Assembly (NCBI RefSeq): GCF_000687455.2
Contig: NZ_JGVW01000048.1
Span: 18,378 to 82,377, forward strand
Direction: 5' to 3'
Length of the DNA: 64,000 bases
From: Burkholderia sp. lig30
GTDB taxonomy: Bacteria > Pseudomonadota > Gammaproteobacteria > Burkholderiales > Burkholderiaceae
The notes under the pieces are model-generated. The model saw nothing but the letters and a program-made list of their open reading frames with translations. It searched no databases and was not told the origin of the DNA. The position numbers and the translations under genes were made by a program. This document shows, piece by piece, positions 48,250 through 57,437 of the stretch. Numbering within the stretch: position 1 is the stretch's first letter; every line of letters starts with the position of its first letter.

Positions 48250-49446
48250 ATGGATCTGGATTATTCCCCCGCCGACGACGCGTTCCGCGCCGACATCCGC
48301 GCATGGCTCGAGGCCAACCTGCCTCGCGCGTTGCGCGCCAAGGTTCTCAACCACAAGCGACTGAATCGCGAAGACTACGCGAGCTGGCACCGGATACTCG
48401 GCGCGCGCGGCTGGTCGGCGCCCGCGTGGCCGATCGAATACGGTGGCCCGGGGTGGAACGCGACGCAGCGGCACATCTGGGACGAGGAGTGCGCGCGGAT
48501 CGGCGCGCCGACCGTGCTGCCGTTCGGCGTGTCGATGGTCGCGCCGGTGCTGATGAAATACGGTAGCGACGTGCAGAAGCATCGTTACCTGCCGCGCATC
48601 CTCGATGGTTCCGACTGGTGGTGCCAGGGCTATTCGGAGCCGGGCTCCGGCTCGGATCTCGCGTCGCTGCGCACGCGCGCCGAGCGCCACGGCGACCATT
48701 ACATCGTCAATGGCCAGAAGACCTGGACGACGCTCGGCCAGCACGCGGACATGATGTTCTGCCTGGTGCGGACCGACCCCGGCGCGAAGAAGCAGGAGGG
48801 CATCTCGTTCCTGCTGGTCGACATGAAGACGCCGGGCATCACCGTGCGGCCGATCGTCATGCTCGACGAGGACCACGAAGTCAACGAGGTGTTCTTCGAG
48901 GACGTGAAGGTGCCTGTCGAGAATCTCGTCGGGGAAGAAAACCGCGGCTGGACCTATGCGAAATATCTGCTCGGTCACGAGCGCACCGGCATCGCGCGCG
49001 TCGGCAATTCGAAGCGCGAGCTGGCGTTCCTCAAGCGCGTCGCGCTGAATCAGCGGAAGAACGGCAAGCCGTTGCTGGCCGATCCGGTTTTCGCGGCGAA
49101 AGTGGCCGCGCTCGAAGTCGAGCTGATGGCGCTGGAGGTGACGGTGCTGCGCGTCGTCAGCCGCGAGACGAGCGGCAAGGGACCGGGCCCGGAGGCGTCG
49201 ATGCTGAAGATCAAGGGCACCGAGATACAGCAGGCGCTCACCGAGCTGATGGTCGAGGCGATCGGCCCGCTCGCCGCGCCGTTCGACGTGCCGTTCCTCG
49301 AAGGCGAGCGCGACCACAGCGCCGCGGGCGACGACGATGCCGCGCCGCTGGCCGCGTACTACTTCAACTTCCGCAAGACGTCGATCTACGGCGGCTCGAA
49401 CGAAATTCAAAAGAACATCATCGCGCAGATGATTCTCGGACTGTGA
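48250..49446 (+). CDS. Acyl-CoA dehydrogenase, PimC-like large subunit type
   Basis: A 398-residue flavoprotein. It has AWPIEYGGPGWNATQRHIWDEEC (key GGPGW), the FAD loop CQGYSEPGSGSDLASL and QKTWTTLGQHAD, and ends SIYGGSNEIQKNIIAQMILGL. This pattern and length match the large subunit of pimeloyl-CoA-type dehydrogenases that pair with a smaller one, which is the next gene. Such pairs desaturate dicarboxylic or cyclic acyl-CoAs. The true substrate is not known. CAGGAG lies 10 bases before the ATG. Confidence 0.87.
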   Translation: MDLDYSPADDAFRADIRAWLEANLPRALRAKVLNHKRLNREDYASWHRILGARGWSAPAWPIEYGGPGWNATQRHIWDEECARIGAPTVLPFGVSMVAPVLMKYGSDVQKHRYLPRILDGSDWWCQGYSEPGSGSDLASLRTRAERHGDHYIVNGQKTWTTLGQHADMMFCLVRTDPGAKKQEGISFLLVDMKTPGITVRPIVMLDEDHEVNEVFFEDVKVPVENLVGEENRGWTYAKYLLGHERTGIARVGNSKRELAFLKRVALNQRKNGKPLLADPVFAAKVAALEVELMALEVTVLRVVSRETSGKGPGPEASMLKIKGTEIQQALTELMVEAIGPLAAPFDVPFLEGERDHSAAGDDDAAPLAAYYFNFRKTSIYGGSNEIQKNIIAQMILGL

Positions 49447-49534
49447 GTGCTGCAGGGGCGGCCGACAGGCGCTGACGCGCCAGCCGGCGGCTTTGCACGG
49501 AATCAGAGCGCGTTGCATGGAACAGGAGACGACG

Positions 49535-50668
49535 ATGGATTTCACCTTTACCGATGAGCAGCAGCAGTTCGCCGACGCATTGCGGCGTTACCTCGGCGAG
49601 CGATACGGGTTCGAGGCGCGGCAGGCGATCGTGCGCAGCGCGGCCGGCGTGTCGGACACGCAATGGCAGGCGTTCACGGAACTGGGCCTGAGCGCGTTGC
49701 CGGTGCCGGACGCGCAAGGCGGCTTCGGCGGAAGCGCGGTCGACATGATGGTCGCGATGCAGGAACTGGGGCGCGCGCTCGTCGTCGAGCCGTACTGGGC
49801 GACGGCGGTGGGCGTCGAGGCGCTGCGTGTCGCAGGCTCGGGCGCGGGCGAGGACGCCGCGCTCCTCGACGCCGTCGCGCAGGGGCGTGCGCGTCTCGCG
49901 GTCGCGTTTCACGAACCGCACGCGCGCTACGATCTTTTCTCGCTCGAAACGCATGCGCATGAAGCGGACGGCACGTACCGGCTGAGCGGCGTGAAGTCCG
50001 TCGTGCAGCACGGCGCACAGGCCACTGCGTGGATCGTGCCGGCGCGGCTCGCGAGCGGCGCCGTGGGCCTGTTCGTCGTCGAACCCGGCGCGCCGGGCGC
50101 GGCGGTCGACGATTACCGCACGATCGACGGGCAGCGGGCGGCGACGATTCGCCTGAGCGACACGCCCGCCCGCATGCTCGACGGCGGTGTCCGCGACGCG
50201 GCGGCGCTGGAGCAGGTCGCCGATTACGCGACCGTGCTGCTCTGCGCCGAGGCGATCGGCGCGCTCGACGCGCTGAACCGCGCGACCGTCGACTACACGA
50301 AGACGCGCGAGCAGTTCGGTGTGCCGATCGCGCGCTTCCAGGCGCTGCAGCACCGGATGGTCGACATGTTGATCCATGCGGAGCAGGCACGCTCACTGAC
50401 CTGCCTGGCTGCGGTACGCTATGCGGGCGGTGACGCCGATGCCCGGCGCAAGGCGGTGTCGGCGGCGAAGGCGCGCGTGGGGCAAGCGGCGCGTTTCGTC
50501 GGACAGCAGGCGGTGCAGCTGCACGGCGGGATGGGGGTGACCAACGAGGTCGCTGCCGCGCATCTGTTCAAGCGCCTGACGATCATCGAGACGACGCTCG
50601 GCGACACCGATCATCATCTCGCGCGCATCGCGGCGCTGCCGGATTTCATGCAGGTCGAGACCGCCTGA
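49535..50668 (+). CDS. Acyl-CoA dehydrogenase, PimD-like small subunit type
   Basis: A 377-residue acyl-CoA dehydrogenase. The start MDFTFTDEQQQFADALRR is typical of the partner subunits. GGFGGSAVDMMVAMQELGRALVVEPYW (key GGFGGS) and QLHGGMGVTNEVAAAHLFKRL follow. It lacks the clear EPGSGSD-type FAD loop of its neighbour, consistent with a division of labour in a heteromer. ATG 49535 has GGAG upstream; the in-frame start at 49493 is less likely. A MaoC pair follows. Confidence 0.85.
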   Translation: MDFTFTDEQQQFADALRRYLGERYGFEARQAIVRSAAGVSDTQWQAFTELGLSALPVPDAQGGFGGSAVDMMVAMQELGRALVVEPYWATAVGVEALRVAGSGAGEDAALLDAVAQGRARLAVAFHEPHARYDLFSLETHAHEADGTYRLSGVKSVVQHGAQATAWIVPARLASGAVGLFVVEPGAPGAAVDDYRTIDGQRAATIRLSDTPARMLDGGVRDAAALEQVADYATVLLCAEAIGALDALNRATVDYTKTREQFGVPIARFQALQHRMVDMLIHAEQARSLTCLAAVRYAGGDADARRKAVSAAKARVGQAARFVGQQAVQLHGGMGVTNEVAAAHLFKRLTIIETTLGDTDHHLARIAALPDFMQVETA

Positions 50669-50709
50669 CGGGGATGCACGCGTCACCCTTCAAACCAAGG
50701 AGACACATA

Positions 50710-51174
50710 GTGGGGATCAGTTACGAAGACCTGGAAGTCGGCAGCAGCATCGAAGTCGGCCGGTATACGTTCGAGGCGGACGACATCAAGGCGTTCGCCG
50801 AGCGCTACGATCCGCAGCCGTTCCATCTCGACGAGGCGGCCGGCAAGGTGTCGCCGTTCGGTGGCCTTGTCGCGAGCGGCTGGCACACCTGCTCGGTGTT
50901 CATGGGCATGCTGGTGCGCAACGTGCTGCAGGGCTCGACCGGCATGGGCTCGCCGGGCATCGACGAGATCCGCTGGATCAAGCCGGTGCGCGCCGGCGAC
51001 ACGATCACGATGCTGCAGAAGATCCTCGACAAGCGCGTGTCGTCGAGCAAGCCGGATCGCGGCATCGTGACGACGGAGTGGGTCGGCGTCAACGCAAGCG
51101 GCGAGACGGTGATTACGGTCCGCTCGAAAGTGATCTTCGGCTTGCGCGATCCGTCCTCCGGGGGCAACGCATGA
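50710..51174 (+). CDS. MaoC family dehydratase (first of two)
   Basis: A 154-residue hot-dog-fold protein with the hydratase 2 pattern: YDPQPFHLDEAA (catalytic D and H) and FGGLVASGWHTCSVFMGML. The start is GTG 50710, set by AAGGAG (50696-50701) 8 bases upstream; no ATG fits. It probably hydrates an enoyl-CoA made by the dehydrogenase pair. The stop overlaps the next gene (ATGA). Confidence 0.87.
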   Translation: MGISYEDLEVGSSIEVGRYTFEADDIKAFAERYDPQPFHLDEAAGKVSPFGGLVASGWHTCSVFMGMLVRNVLQGSTGMGSPGIDEIRWIKPVRAGDTITMLQKILDKRVSSSKPDRGIVTTEWVGVNASGETVITVRSKVIFGLRDPSSGGNA

Positions 51175-51650
51175 CCGCGGACGCGACCTTGCCGCTGATC
51201 GCGTCCGCGCAGGCGCTCGGTTCGCTCGTGGGCGCGCCGGCGCTTGCGAGCGGGTGGGTCGAGGTGGATCAGCGCCGGGTCGACCGGTTCGCCGACGCGA
51301 CGGGCGATCACCAGTGGATCCACGTCGATCCGGAGCGCGCGCGGCGCGAATCGCCGTTCGGCGGCCCGATCGCGCACGGATTCCTGACGCTGTCGCTGAT
51401 TCCCGCGCTGATGGCCGACGCGATGCGGTTCGAGCAGAAGATGGGCGTGAACTACGGCTTGAACCGCGTGCGTTTCCTGAAGCCGGTGCCGGTGGGCGCG
51501 CGGGTGCGCGCGCTGTTCGAGGTGAAAGAGACGGCCGACGCGGGGCGGGGCGGCGTGCAGGTGACGTGGACCGTGTCGATGCAGGTCGAGCGCCCGGGTG
51601 AGCCGCTGCCCGTGTGCGCGGCGGAATTCATCACGCTGCATTACTTCTGA
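51171..51650 (+). CDS. MaoC family dehydratase (second of two)
   Basis: A 159-residue MaoC hydratase with FADATGDHQWIHVDPERARRESPFGGPIAHGFLTLSL (catalytic D, H and the FGGPIAHG loop, about 38-72). It overlaps the first MaoC gene by 4 bases. Two small MaoC proteins can form a heterodimer or act on different chain lengths. Confidence 0.88.
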   Translation: MTADATLPLIASAQALGSLVGAPALASGWVEVDQRRVDRFADATGDHQWIHVDPERARRESPFGGPIAHGFLTLSLIPALMADAMRFEQKMGVNYGLNRVRFLKPVPVGARVRALFEVKETADAGRGGVQVTWTVSMQVERPGEPLPVCAAEFITLHYF

Positions 51651-51723
51651 ATCCGGCCGGTGCCGCGCGGCGGAGACGGCCGGCATGCCGCCCCCGCCGC
51701 GCGCGACGTGGTGCGGCGCGGGA

Positions 51724-52416
51724 TCAGTGCTTCGCGTACTGCGTCGCGCCGAACAGTACTTCGCGCGCGCGGTCGTCCTGCAGCGGCTGGCGCAGCGACG
51801 CCAGCACCTCGACGCCGCGTTGCACCGCCGGCCGCGCGGCGATCGCCTCGTGCCAGCGCTTGACGTTCGGCAACGCGTCGAGCGCGATGCCCTGGTTCTG
51901 CCACGAGCGGGTCCACGGGAACGCCGCGATGTCCGCGATCGTGTAGTCGTCGCCGGCCAGATAGGCGGTTTCGCCGAGCCGCTTGTCCATCACGTTGTAC
52001 AGGCGCTGCGCTTCGTTCGTGTAGCGGTTGATCGCGTAGTCGATCTTTTCCGGGGCATACAGGCGGAAATGGTGGGCCTGTCCGAGCATTGGCCCGATGC
52101 CGCCCATCTGGAACATCAGCCATTCCAGCGTCGTGTAGCGCCCGACCGGATCGGTCGGCAGGAATCGTCCGCTCTTTTCCGCGAGATAGACGAGGATCGC
52201 GCCCGATTCGAACAGCGCGAGCGGCTGGCCGCACGGGCCGTCCTGATCGACGATCGCCGGAATCTTGTTGTTCGGGCTGATCTTCAGGAACGCGGGCGCG
52301 AACTGGTCGCCCGCGCCGATGTCGATCGGATGCACGCGATAGTCGAGCCCCGTCTCCTCGAGCATGATGTGCACCTTATGGCCGTTCGGGGTCGCCCAGC
52401 TGTAGACGTCGATCAT
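51724..52416 (-). CDS. Glutathione S-transferase family protein, YfcG/YghU type
   Basis: A 230-residue GST. The N-terminal thioredoxin-like part reads VYSWATPNGHKVHIMLEE, with the active-site TPNG seen in E. coli YfcG and YghU, which are glutathione-dependent disulfide reductases. NKIPAIVDQDG and FESGAILVYLAEK form the glutathione site. The C-terminal helical domain ends in a normal YfcG-like way. It is convergent with the MaoC genes. Confidence 0.88.
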   Translation of the reverse strand: MIDVYSWATPNGHKVHIMLEETGLDYRVHPIDIGAGDQFAPAFLKISPNNKIPAIVDQDGPCGQPLALFESGAILVYLAEKSGRFLPTDPVGRYTTLEWLMFQMGGIGPMLGQAHHFRLYAPEKIDYAINRYTNEAQRLYNVMDKRLGETAYLAGDDYTIADIAAFPWTRSWQNQGIALDALPNVKRWHEAIAARPAVQRGVEVLASLRQPLQDDRAREVLFGATQYAKH

Positions 52417-52521
52417 CGTTCGCCACTCCTATTTGCGTCCGGTAAGGCGGCGCCCCAACGGTCCGCCGCAGTCGGAAATTAGAGCACGGATCGGCGCGGG
52501 CCGCAGACGCCCCCGCGCCCG

Positions 52522-53739
52522 CTACTGCGCGTAGCGCGCCAGCTCGAGCTTGGCGATCGCGATGCGGTGCACTTCGTCCGGGCCGTCGGCGAAGCGCAGC
52601 GTGCGCGCCGCCGCATAGGCGTATGCGAGCGGAAAATCGTCACTGACGCCGCCGCCGCCGTGCGCCTGGATGGCCCAGTCGATCACCTGGCACGCCATGC
52701 CCGGCGCGACCGCCTTGATCATCGCGATCTCGCCACGCGCAGCCTTGTTGCCGACCGTATCCATCATGTGGGCCGTCTTCAGCGTGAGCAGCCGGGCCTG
52801 CTCGATCATGCAGCGCGCCTCGCCGATGCGCTCCTGCGTGATCGTCTGCGATGCGATCGGCTTGCCGAACGCGATCCGCTGTGCGGCGCGCCGGCACATC
52901 AGCTCGAGCGCGCGCTCGGCGAGCCCGATCACGCGCATGCAGTGATGAATGCGCCCCGGGCCGAGCCGCCCCTGCGCGATCTCGAAGCCGCGCCCCTCGC
53001 CGAGCAGGAGGTTCGACGCGGGCACGCGCACGTCCTTCAGCGTGATGTCCATGTGGCCGTGCGGCGCGTCGTCGTAGCCGAACACGTTCAGCGGCCGGTG
53101 GACGGTGATGCCGGGCGTGTCGGACGGCACGAGGATCATCGACTGCTGCGCGTGGTGGGGGGCCGACCGATCGGTCTTGCCCATCAGGATGTAGAGCGTG
53201 CAGCGCGGATCGCCCGCGCCGGACGCCCACCACTTGCGGCCGTTGATCACGTAGGCGTCGCCGTCGCGCTCGATGCGGGTCTGAATGTTCGTCGCATCCG
53301 ACGAGGCGACGTCCGGCTCCGTCATCAGGAATGCAGAGCGCATCGTCCCGTCGAGCAACGGGTCGAGCCACGCGCGCTTGTGCGCCTCGGTGCCATAGCG
53401 TTCGAGCGTCTCCATGTTGCCGGTGTCCGGCGCGTTGCAGTTGAACACTTCGGGCGCCCACGGCACGCGGCCCATGATTTCGCAGAGCGGCGCGTATTCG
53501 AGATTGGTGAGACCGGCGCCGTGCGGCGAATCGGGGAGGAACAGGTTCCACAGGCCGGCCGCGCGCGCCTGCGCCTTCAGCGTCTCGATCAGCTCGACGG
53601 GACGCCACGGGTTGCCGTCGCGGCGGTTGCGGGCGACTTCCGCGTGGAAGGCCCGCTCGTTCGGATAGATGTGCGCATCGAAGAATGCGTGCAGTCGTTC
53701 GCGTAATGTCTGGACTTTCGGGGAGTAATCGAAGTGCAT
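52522..53739 (-). CDS. Acyl-CoA dehydrogenase, ACAD10/11-like
   Basis: A 405-residue enzyme. [36 protein letters not shown] is the FAD and substrate region (key [14 protein letters not shown]). The C-terminus has [19 protein letters not shown] and [17 protein letters not shown], as in ACAD10/11-type dehydrogenases that act on long or 4-hydroxy acyl-CoAs. It starts [19 protein letters not shown]. Probable operon with the phosphatase and enoyl-CoA hydratase genes upstream on the same strand. Confidence 0.88.
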   Translation of the reverse strand: MHFDYSPKVQTLRERLHAFFDAHIYPNERAFHAEVARNRRDGNPWRPVELIETLKAQARAAGLWNLFLPDSPHGAGLTNLEYAPLCEIMGRVPWAPEVFNCNAPDTGNMETLERYGTEAHKRAWLDPLLDGTMRSAFLMTEPDVASSDATNIQTRIERDGDAYVINGRKWWASGAGDPRCTLYILMGKTDRSAPHHAQQSMILVPSDTPGITVHRPLNVFGYDDAPHGHMDITLKDVRVPASNLLLGEGRGFEIAQGRLGPGRIHHCMRVIGLAERALELMCRRAAQRIAFGKPIASQTITQERIGEARCMIEQARLLTLKTAHMMDTVGNKAARGEIAMIKAVAPGMACQVIDWAIQAHGGGGVSDDFPLAYAYAAARTLRFADGPDEVHRIAIAKLELARYAQ

Positions 53740-53771
53740 CGCCGGCCTCGCTTTCGGACAACGTCGGGAAA

Positions 53772-54488
53772 TCAGTGCTTCGCGAATTGCAGATATTGCT
53801 GATACAGCACTTCCATCGTCGTGTTGCGCGTGTCCCGGTGCAACGCTTCGGGCGGCGAATAATTGAGCATGCGGATCACCCAGTCATGCGGCGCGTCACC
53901 GACGTCGAGTGCATTAATGCAGCCGGTCGACTGCGACAGGTGGCCGATGAAGAGACGTTGGCCGGGCACGGTCGCGTGCGACAGCAGCGCGCAGTTGACG
54001 CCGCCATGCAGGACGAGAAGCGCCGTGTCCCATGCGCGGTCTGCGCGCAGCGCATCGAGCGGTGGCAGCACCCGGTCGATCAGCTCGCCGATCGTTTCGC
54101 CGCCGAGAAAGCGGGTCGATTCGGGCACGATGCCGTCGAGCAGGCGCAGGAAGGCGTCGCGATGCTGTTCGGGCGGGATGTCGGACAGATGGCCGCCGCG
54201 GATTTCCCGCCATGCAGGCTGCAATTCGATGTCGATGCGCTGCCCGGTTTCCGCGAGCACGCGCTGCGCGGTCTCGACGGTGCGCGGCAGGCCGCTCGCG
54301 ATCACGCGGTCGAAGCGGATGTCCTGCTCGGCGAACACGCGCCCGGCGGCGCTCGCCTGCTGGCGGCCGCGTTCGTTGAGCGGCACGCTGTCCGGGTCGA
54401 TCGCGCGCCCGGAAGCGTCGAAATAGGTGACGTCGCCGTGCCGCATCAGGAAGATGCGGCGGCGTTTGGGCAGTTCGAAACGTGACAT
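53772..54488 (-). CDS. Histidine phosphatase family protein
   Basis: A 238-residue phosphoglycerate-mutase-like phosphatase. The RHG motif LMRHGD (R16, H17) starts the domain, and [11 protein letters not shown] holds the second catalytic histidine. [17 protein letters not shown] carries the conserved arginine. The substrate is unknown; its place between acyl-CoA genes is the only hint. It ends 32 bases before the acyl-CoA dehydrogenase gene. Confidence 0.88.
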   Translation of the reverse strand: MSRFELPKRRRIFLMRHGDVTYFDASGRAIDPDSVPLNERGRQQASAAGRVFAEQDIRFDRVIASGLPRTVETAQRVLAETGQRIDIELQPAWREIRGGHLSDIPPEQHRDAFLRLLDGIVPESTRFLGGETIGELIDRVLPPLDALRADRAWDTALLVLHGGVNCALLSHATVPGQRLFIGHLSQSTGCINALDVGDAPHDWVIRMLNYSPPEALHRDTRNTTMEVLYQQYLQFAKH

Positions 54489-54495
54489 GGGAGCG

Positions 54496-55287
54496 TTATC
54501 GTTTGTAAGTGGCCGGACGCTTTTCGAGAAACGCGGTGATGCCCTCGAACGCGTCCGGATGGTGCAACGACGCGACGAAATGGTCGCGTTCGGTGCCGAG
54601 GTGCGTGGCGAGCGGTTGCGCGATCGCGTCGTCGAGCAGCGCCTTGATGCGCGTCAGCGCATTGGGCGAAAGCGCGCCGAGCGTGTCCGCCCACGCCAGC
54701 GCGTCGCCGAGTGCAGCGCCAGGCGTGGCGAGGCGGTTGACGACGCCCAGCGCGTGCAGCCGCTCGGCCGCGACCGGGCGGCCCTCGAACAGGATCTCCG
54801 CGGCCAGCGCACGCGGCAGCGCCCGCGCGAGGAACCACGAGCCGCCACCGTCGGGCGTCAGGCCCACGCGTGCATAGGACATCACGAATTTCGCATCGTT
54901 CGCGGCGACGATCAGGTCGCAGGCGAGCGCGAGCGAGAAGCCGGCGCCGGCCGCGGCGCCTTCGACCGCAGCGATCACGGGCTTCGTCGACGCGCGGATC
55001 GCGGCGATCCATGCGCCGAGCTGGTCGATGCTGTCGGCCTGGACCGACGGAGCCTTCGAGCGGTTGTCGAGCAGGCGATTGAGGTTGCCGCCCGCGCAGA
55101 AGAAACGGTCGGCGCCGGTCAGCACGACTGCGCGGATCGCGGGATCGCGCTCGGCGGTCGCGAGCGCCTCGATGCCGGCCGCGTACATGTCGGGATGCAG
55201 CGCGTTGCGCGTGCCGGGATTCGACAGCGTGAGGACGAGTGTCGATTCGCTTTCGGGCGGGCGCGATGCCAGCAGTTCGGCGCTCAT
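54496..55287 (-). CDS. Enoyl-CoA hydratase/isomerase family protein
   Basis: A 263-residue crotonase-fold protein. The oxyanion hole is formed by RFFCAGGNL and EGAAAGAGFSLALACDL. TPDGGGSWFLAR replaces the usual glutamate of hydratases with an aspartate, as in PaaG-like isomerases, so isomerase activity is possible. ATG 55287 is the natural start. It leads an operon with the phosphatase and ACAD genes, and is divergent from a GST gene with an operator-like dyad in between. Confidence 0.88.
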   Translation of the reverse strand: MSAELLASRPPESESTLVLTLSNPGTRNALHPDMYAAGIEALATAERDPAIRAVVLTGADRFFCAGGNLNRLLDNRSKAPSVQADSIDQLGAWIAAIRASTKPVIAAVEGAAAGAGFSLALACDLIVAANDAKFVMSYARVGLTPDGGGSWFLARALPRALAAEILFEGRPVAAERLHALGVVNRLATPGAALGDALAWADTLGALSPNALTRIKALLDDAIAQPLATHLGTERDHFVASLHHPDAFEGITAFLEKRPATYKR

Positions 55288-55405
55288 GCGAGTGTGTCTC
55301 CATCGGTTCGGGCAGCCGCGGCGCCGCATGCCGTGCGCGGGCGGACGACGATGATGCTGCCGCACATGCAATGTTGTCGTGACGGACGCTAAACTGCTTT
55401 AGACT

Positions 55406-55419
55406 AGCACGAACGTGCT
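55406..55419. promoter_or_regulatory. Operator-like dyad between the enoyl-CoA hydratase and GST genes
   Basis: AGCACG-AA-CGTGCT is a perfect 6+2+6 dyad, the size of many TetR-family operators. CTAAA-CTGC-TTTAG (55389-55402) lies beside it. The 202-base gap serves two divergent genes, so one repressor could control both. Confidence 0.5.
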
Positions 55420-55489
55420 TTTAGGCGCGACGAATCCCTGACCGAACGGCGTCGTACCGTTCGTCCCCCTGCCTGGAAGGAGACATCCG

Positions 55490-56143
55490 ATGCTCAAGCT
55501 GTGCGGTATCCCGTTGTCAAACTACTACAACAAGGTGAAATTCGTCCTGCTCGAACACGACATCCCGTTCGAGGAGTCGCTGGTCGGGTTGCCCATCCGC
55601 GATGCCGGCGTGCTTGCGGACTCGCCGCTCGGCAAGGTGCCGTTCCTGCAGACGGAGCAAGGGGCGCTGTGCGAGTCGCAGGTGATCGTCGAGTATCTCG
55701 CCGATCGCTATCCAGACAAGCACATCTACCCGTCCGATCCGTTTGCGGCGGCGAAGGTGCGCGAGCTGATCGCGATGCTGGAGCTGTATCTCGAGTGGCC
55801 CGCGCGCGAGTTGTATCTGGAGGCGTTTTTCGGCGGCACGGTCAGCGACGGCACGAAGGGGCACGTCGAGAAGCAACTGCCGCGCGCGATCGACGCGTTC
55901 AGGAAGATGGCCGCATTCTCGCCGTATGTGCTTGGCGATACGTTCGGTTTCGCGGATATGGCCGCCTCGATTCATCTGCCGCTCATCGGTCTCGCGACGA
56001 AGACGATCTACGGACGCGACTTCCTGCTCGATGCGGGTCTCGACTGGAAGGCCTACGTTCAGAAGGTCGGCGAGCGTCCTGCGGCGCAGCGCATCGCCGA
56101 GGATCGCAAGGCCTATCTGGCCACGGTCACGAAGCGGCCCTGA
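55490..56143 (+). CDS. Glutathione S-transferase family protein
   Basis: A 217-residue GST. The N-terminal domain has LCGIPLSNYYNKVKFVLLEHD and GKVPFLQTEQGALCESQVIVEYL (key VPF, ES). The helical C-terminal domain has VLGDTFGFADMAASIHLPL. AAGGAG (55476-55481) precedes the ATG. The function is not known. Confidence 0.88.
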   Translation: MLKLCGIPLSNYYNKVKFVLLEHDIPFEESLVGLPIRDAGVLADSPLGKVPFLQTEQGALCESQVIVEYLADRYPDKHIYPSDPFAAAKVRELIAMLELYLEWPARELYLEAFFGGTVSDGTKGHVEKQLPRAIDAFRKMAAFSPYVLGDTFGFADMAASIHLPLIGLATKTIYGRDFLLDAGLDWKAYVQKVGERPAAQRIAEDRKAYLATVTKRP

Positions 56144-56148
56144 ACGTG

Positions 56149-56171
56149 CCGCCCCGCATCGCGCGGGGCGG
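56149..56171. terminator. GC hairpin between convergent genes
   Basis: CCGCCCCGC (56149-56157) pairs with GCGGGGCGG (56163-56171) directly after the GST stop and before the end of the aminotransferase gene. No T-run follows on either strand, so intrinsic termination is uncertain. Confidence 0.4.
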
Positions 56172-56230
56172 GCGGCGCGCAATGTGCGACGCGGAACGGT
56201 GCCGCGTGCGCGCCGGCCGTCGCGCGCGAC

Positions 56231-57403
56231 TTACAGGCGGGCGAGCCGTTCGAGCGCGCTCGCAAGCGTCCGCTCCTGCTTGGCGAAACAGAAGCGCACG
56301 ACGCCCGATTCATGCGGCTCATGATAGAACGCCGAGACCGGAATCGCGGCGACGCCGATTTCGGCGGTGAGCCACGTCGCGAATTCCGCTTCGGGCAGGT
56401 CGCTGATTGCCGAATAGTCGACGCACTGGAAATACGTGCCCGTGCAGGGCAGCAGCTTGAAGCGGGTGCGTTCGAGGCCCGCGCGGAAGAAGTCGCGCTT
56501 TTTCTGGTAGAAATCGGCGAGCGTCAGATACGGCGCCGGGTCGCGCATGTAGTCGGCGAGCCCCATCTGCATCGGCGTGTTGACCGTGAACACGTTGAAC
56601 TGATGGACCTTGCGGAATTCCGCGGTCAGTGCGGCGGGCGCCGCGACGTAGCCGACTTTCCAGCCGGTCACGTGATAGGTCTTGCCGAAGCTCGACACGA
56701 TGAAGCTGCGCGCGGCCAGCTCGGGATAACGCGCCACGCTCTCGTGGCGCGCGCCGTCGTACACCATGTGCTCGTACACCTCGTCGGAGATGATCAGCAG
56801 GTTGGTGTCGCGCACGATGTCTTCCAGCTTGCGCATGTCCGCGTCGCGCCAGACAGTGCCGGTCGGATTGTGCGGCGTGTTGATGAGGATCAGGCGCGTC
56901 TTCGGCGTGATCGCGGCCGCGAGCCGGTCGAACGGAATCGCGTAGTCCGGCGCGTCGAGCGTGACGAACACGGGCTTGCCGCCCGCCAGCTCGATCGACG
57001 GCAGGTAGCTGTCGTAGGTCGGCTCGACGACGATCACCTCGTCGCCCGGATGGACCGCGCACAGGATCGCCGTGAGCAGTGCCTGCGTCGCGCCGGCCGT
57101 CACGGTGATCTCGGTCGCCGGGTCGTAGCGGCGGCCGTAGACCTGCGCGATCTTGTCGGCGATCGCGTCGCGCAGCGGCGCGACGCCCGCCATCGGCGGA
57201 TACTGGTTGTGGCCGTTGCGCATCGCGGCGGCCACCGCGTCGACGATGCGCGGATCGCAATCGAAATCCGGAAATCCCTGGCCGAGATTGACGGCGCCTT
57301 TCTCGGCGGCGAGCGCGCTCATGACCGTGAAGATCGTCGTGCCGACGTTCGGCAGGCGCGAGGGGAAAACGGGTGTCGTGGGCATGTCGTTCAGTGCGTT
57401 CAT
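56231..57403 (-). CDS. PLP-dependent methionine aminotransferase, YbdL-like
   Basis: A 390-residue fold-type I aminotransferase. The PLP lysine is K241 in SSFGKTYHVTGWKVGY. GFPDFDCDPRIVDAV, NTPHNPTG and SDEVYEHM are further standard sites. The sequence is close to E. coli YbdL, which transaminates methionine and aromatic acids with keto-methylthiobutyrate. ATG 57403 is used; ATG 57385 also fits. Confidence 0.88.
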   Translation of the reverse strand: MNALNDMPTTPVFPSRLPNVGTTIFTVMSALAAEKGAVNLGQGFPDFDCDPRIVDAVAAAMRNGHNQYPPMAGVAPLRDAIADKIAQVYGRRYDPATEITVTAGATQALLTAILCAVHPGDEVIVVEPTYDSYLPSIELAGGKPVFVTLDAPDYAIPFDRLAAAITPKTRLILINTPHNPTGTVWRDADMRKLEDIVRDTNLLIISDEVYEHMVYDGARHESVARYPELAARSFIVSSFGKTYHVTGWKVGYVAAPAALTAEFRKVHQFNVFTVNTPMQMGLADYMRDPAPYLTLADFYQKKRDFFRAGLERTRFKLLPCTGTYFQCVDYSAISDLPEAEFATWLTAEIGVAAIPVSAFYHEPHESGVVRFCFAKQERTLASALERLARL

Positions 57404-57437
57404 CGTTGACGGTCGAAAGGAAAGGCCCCCAGGCGCC

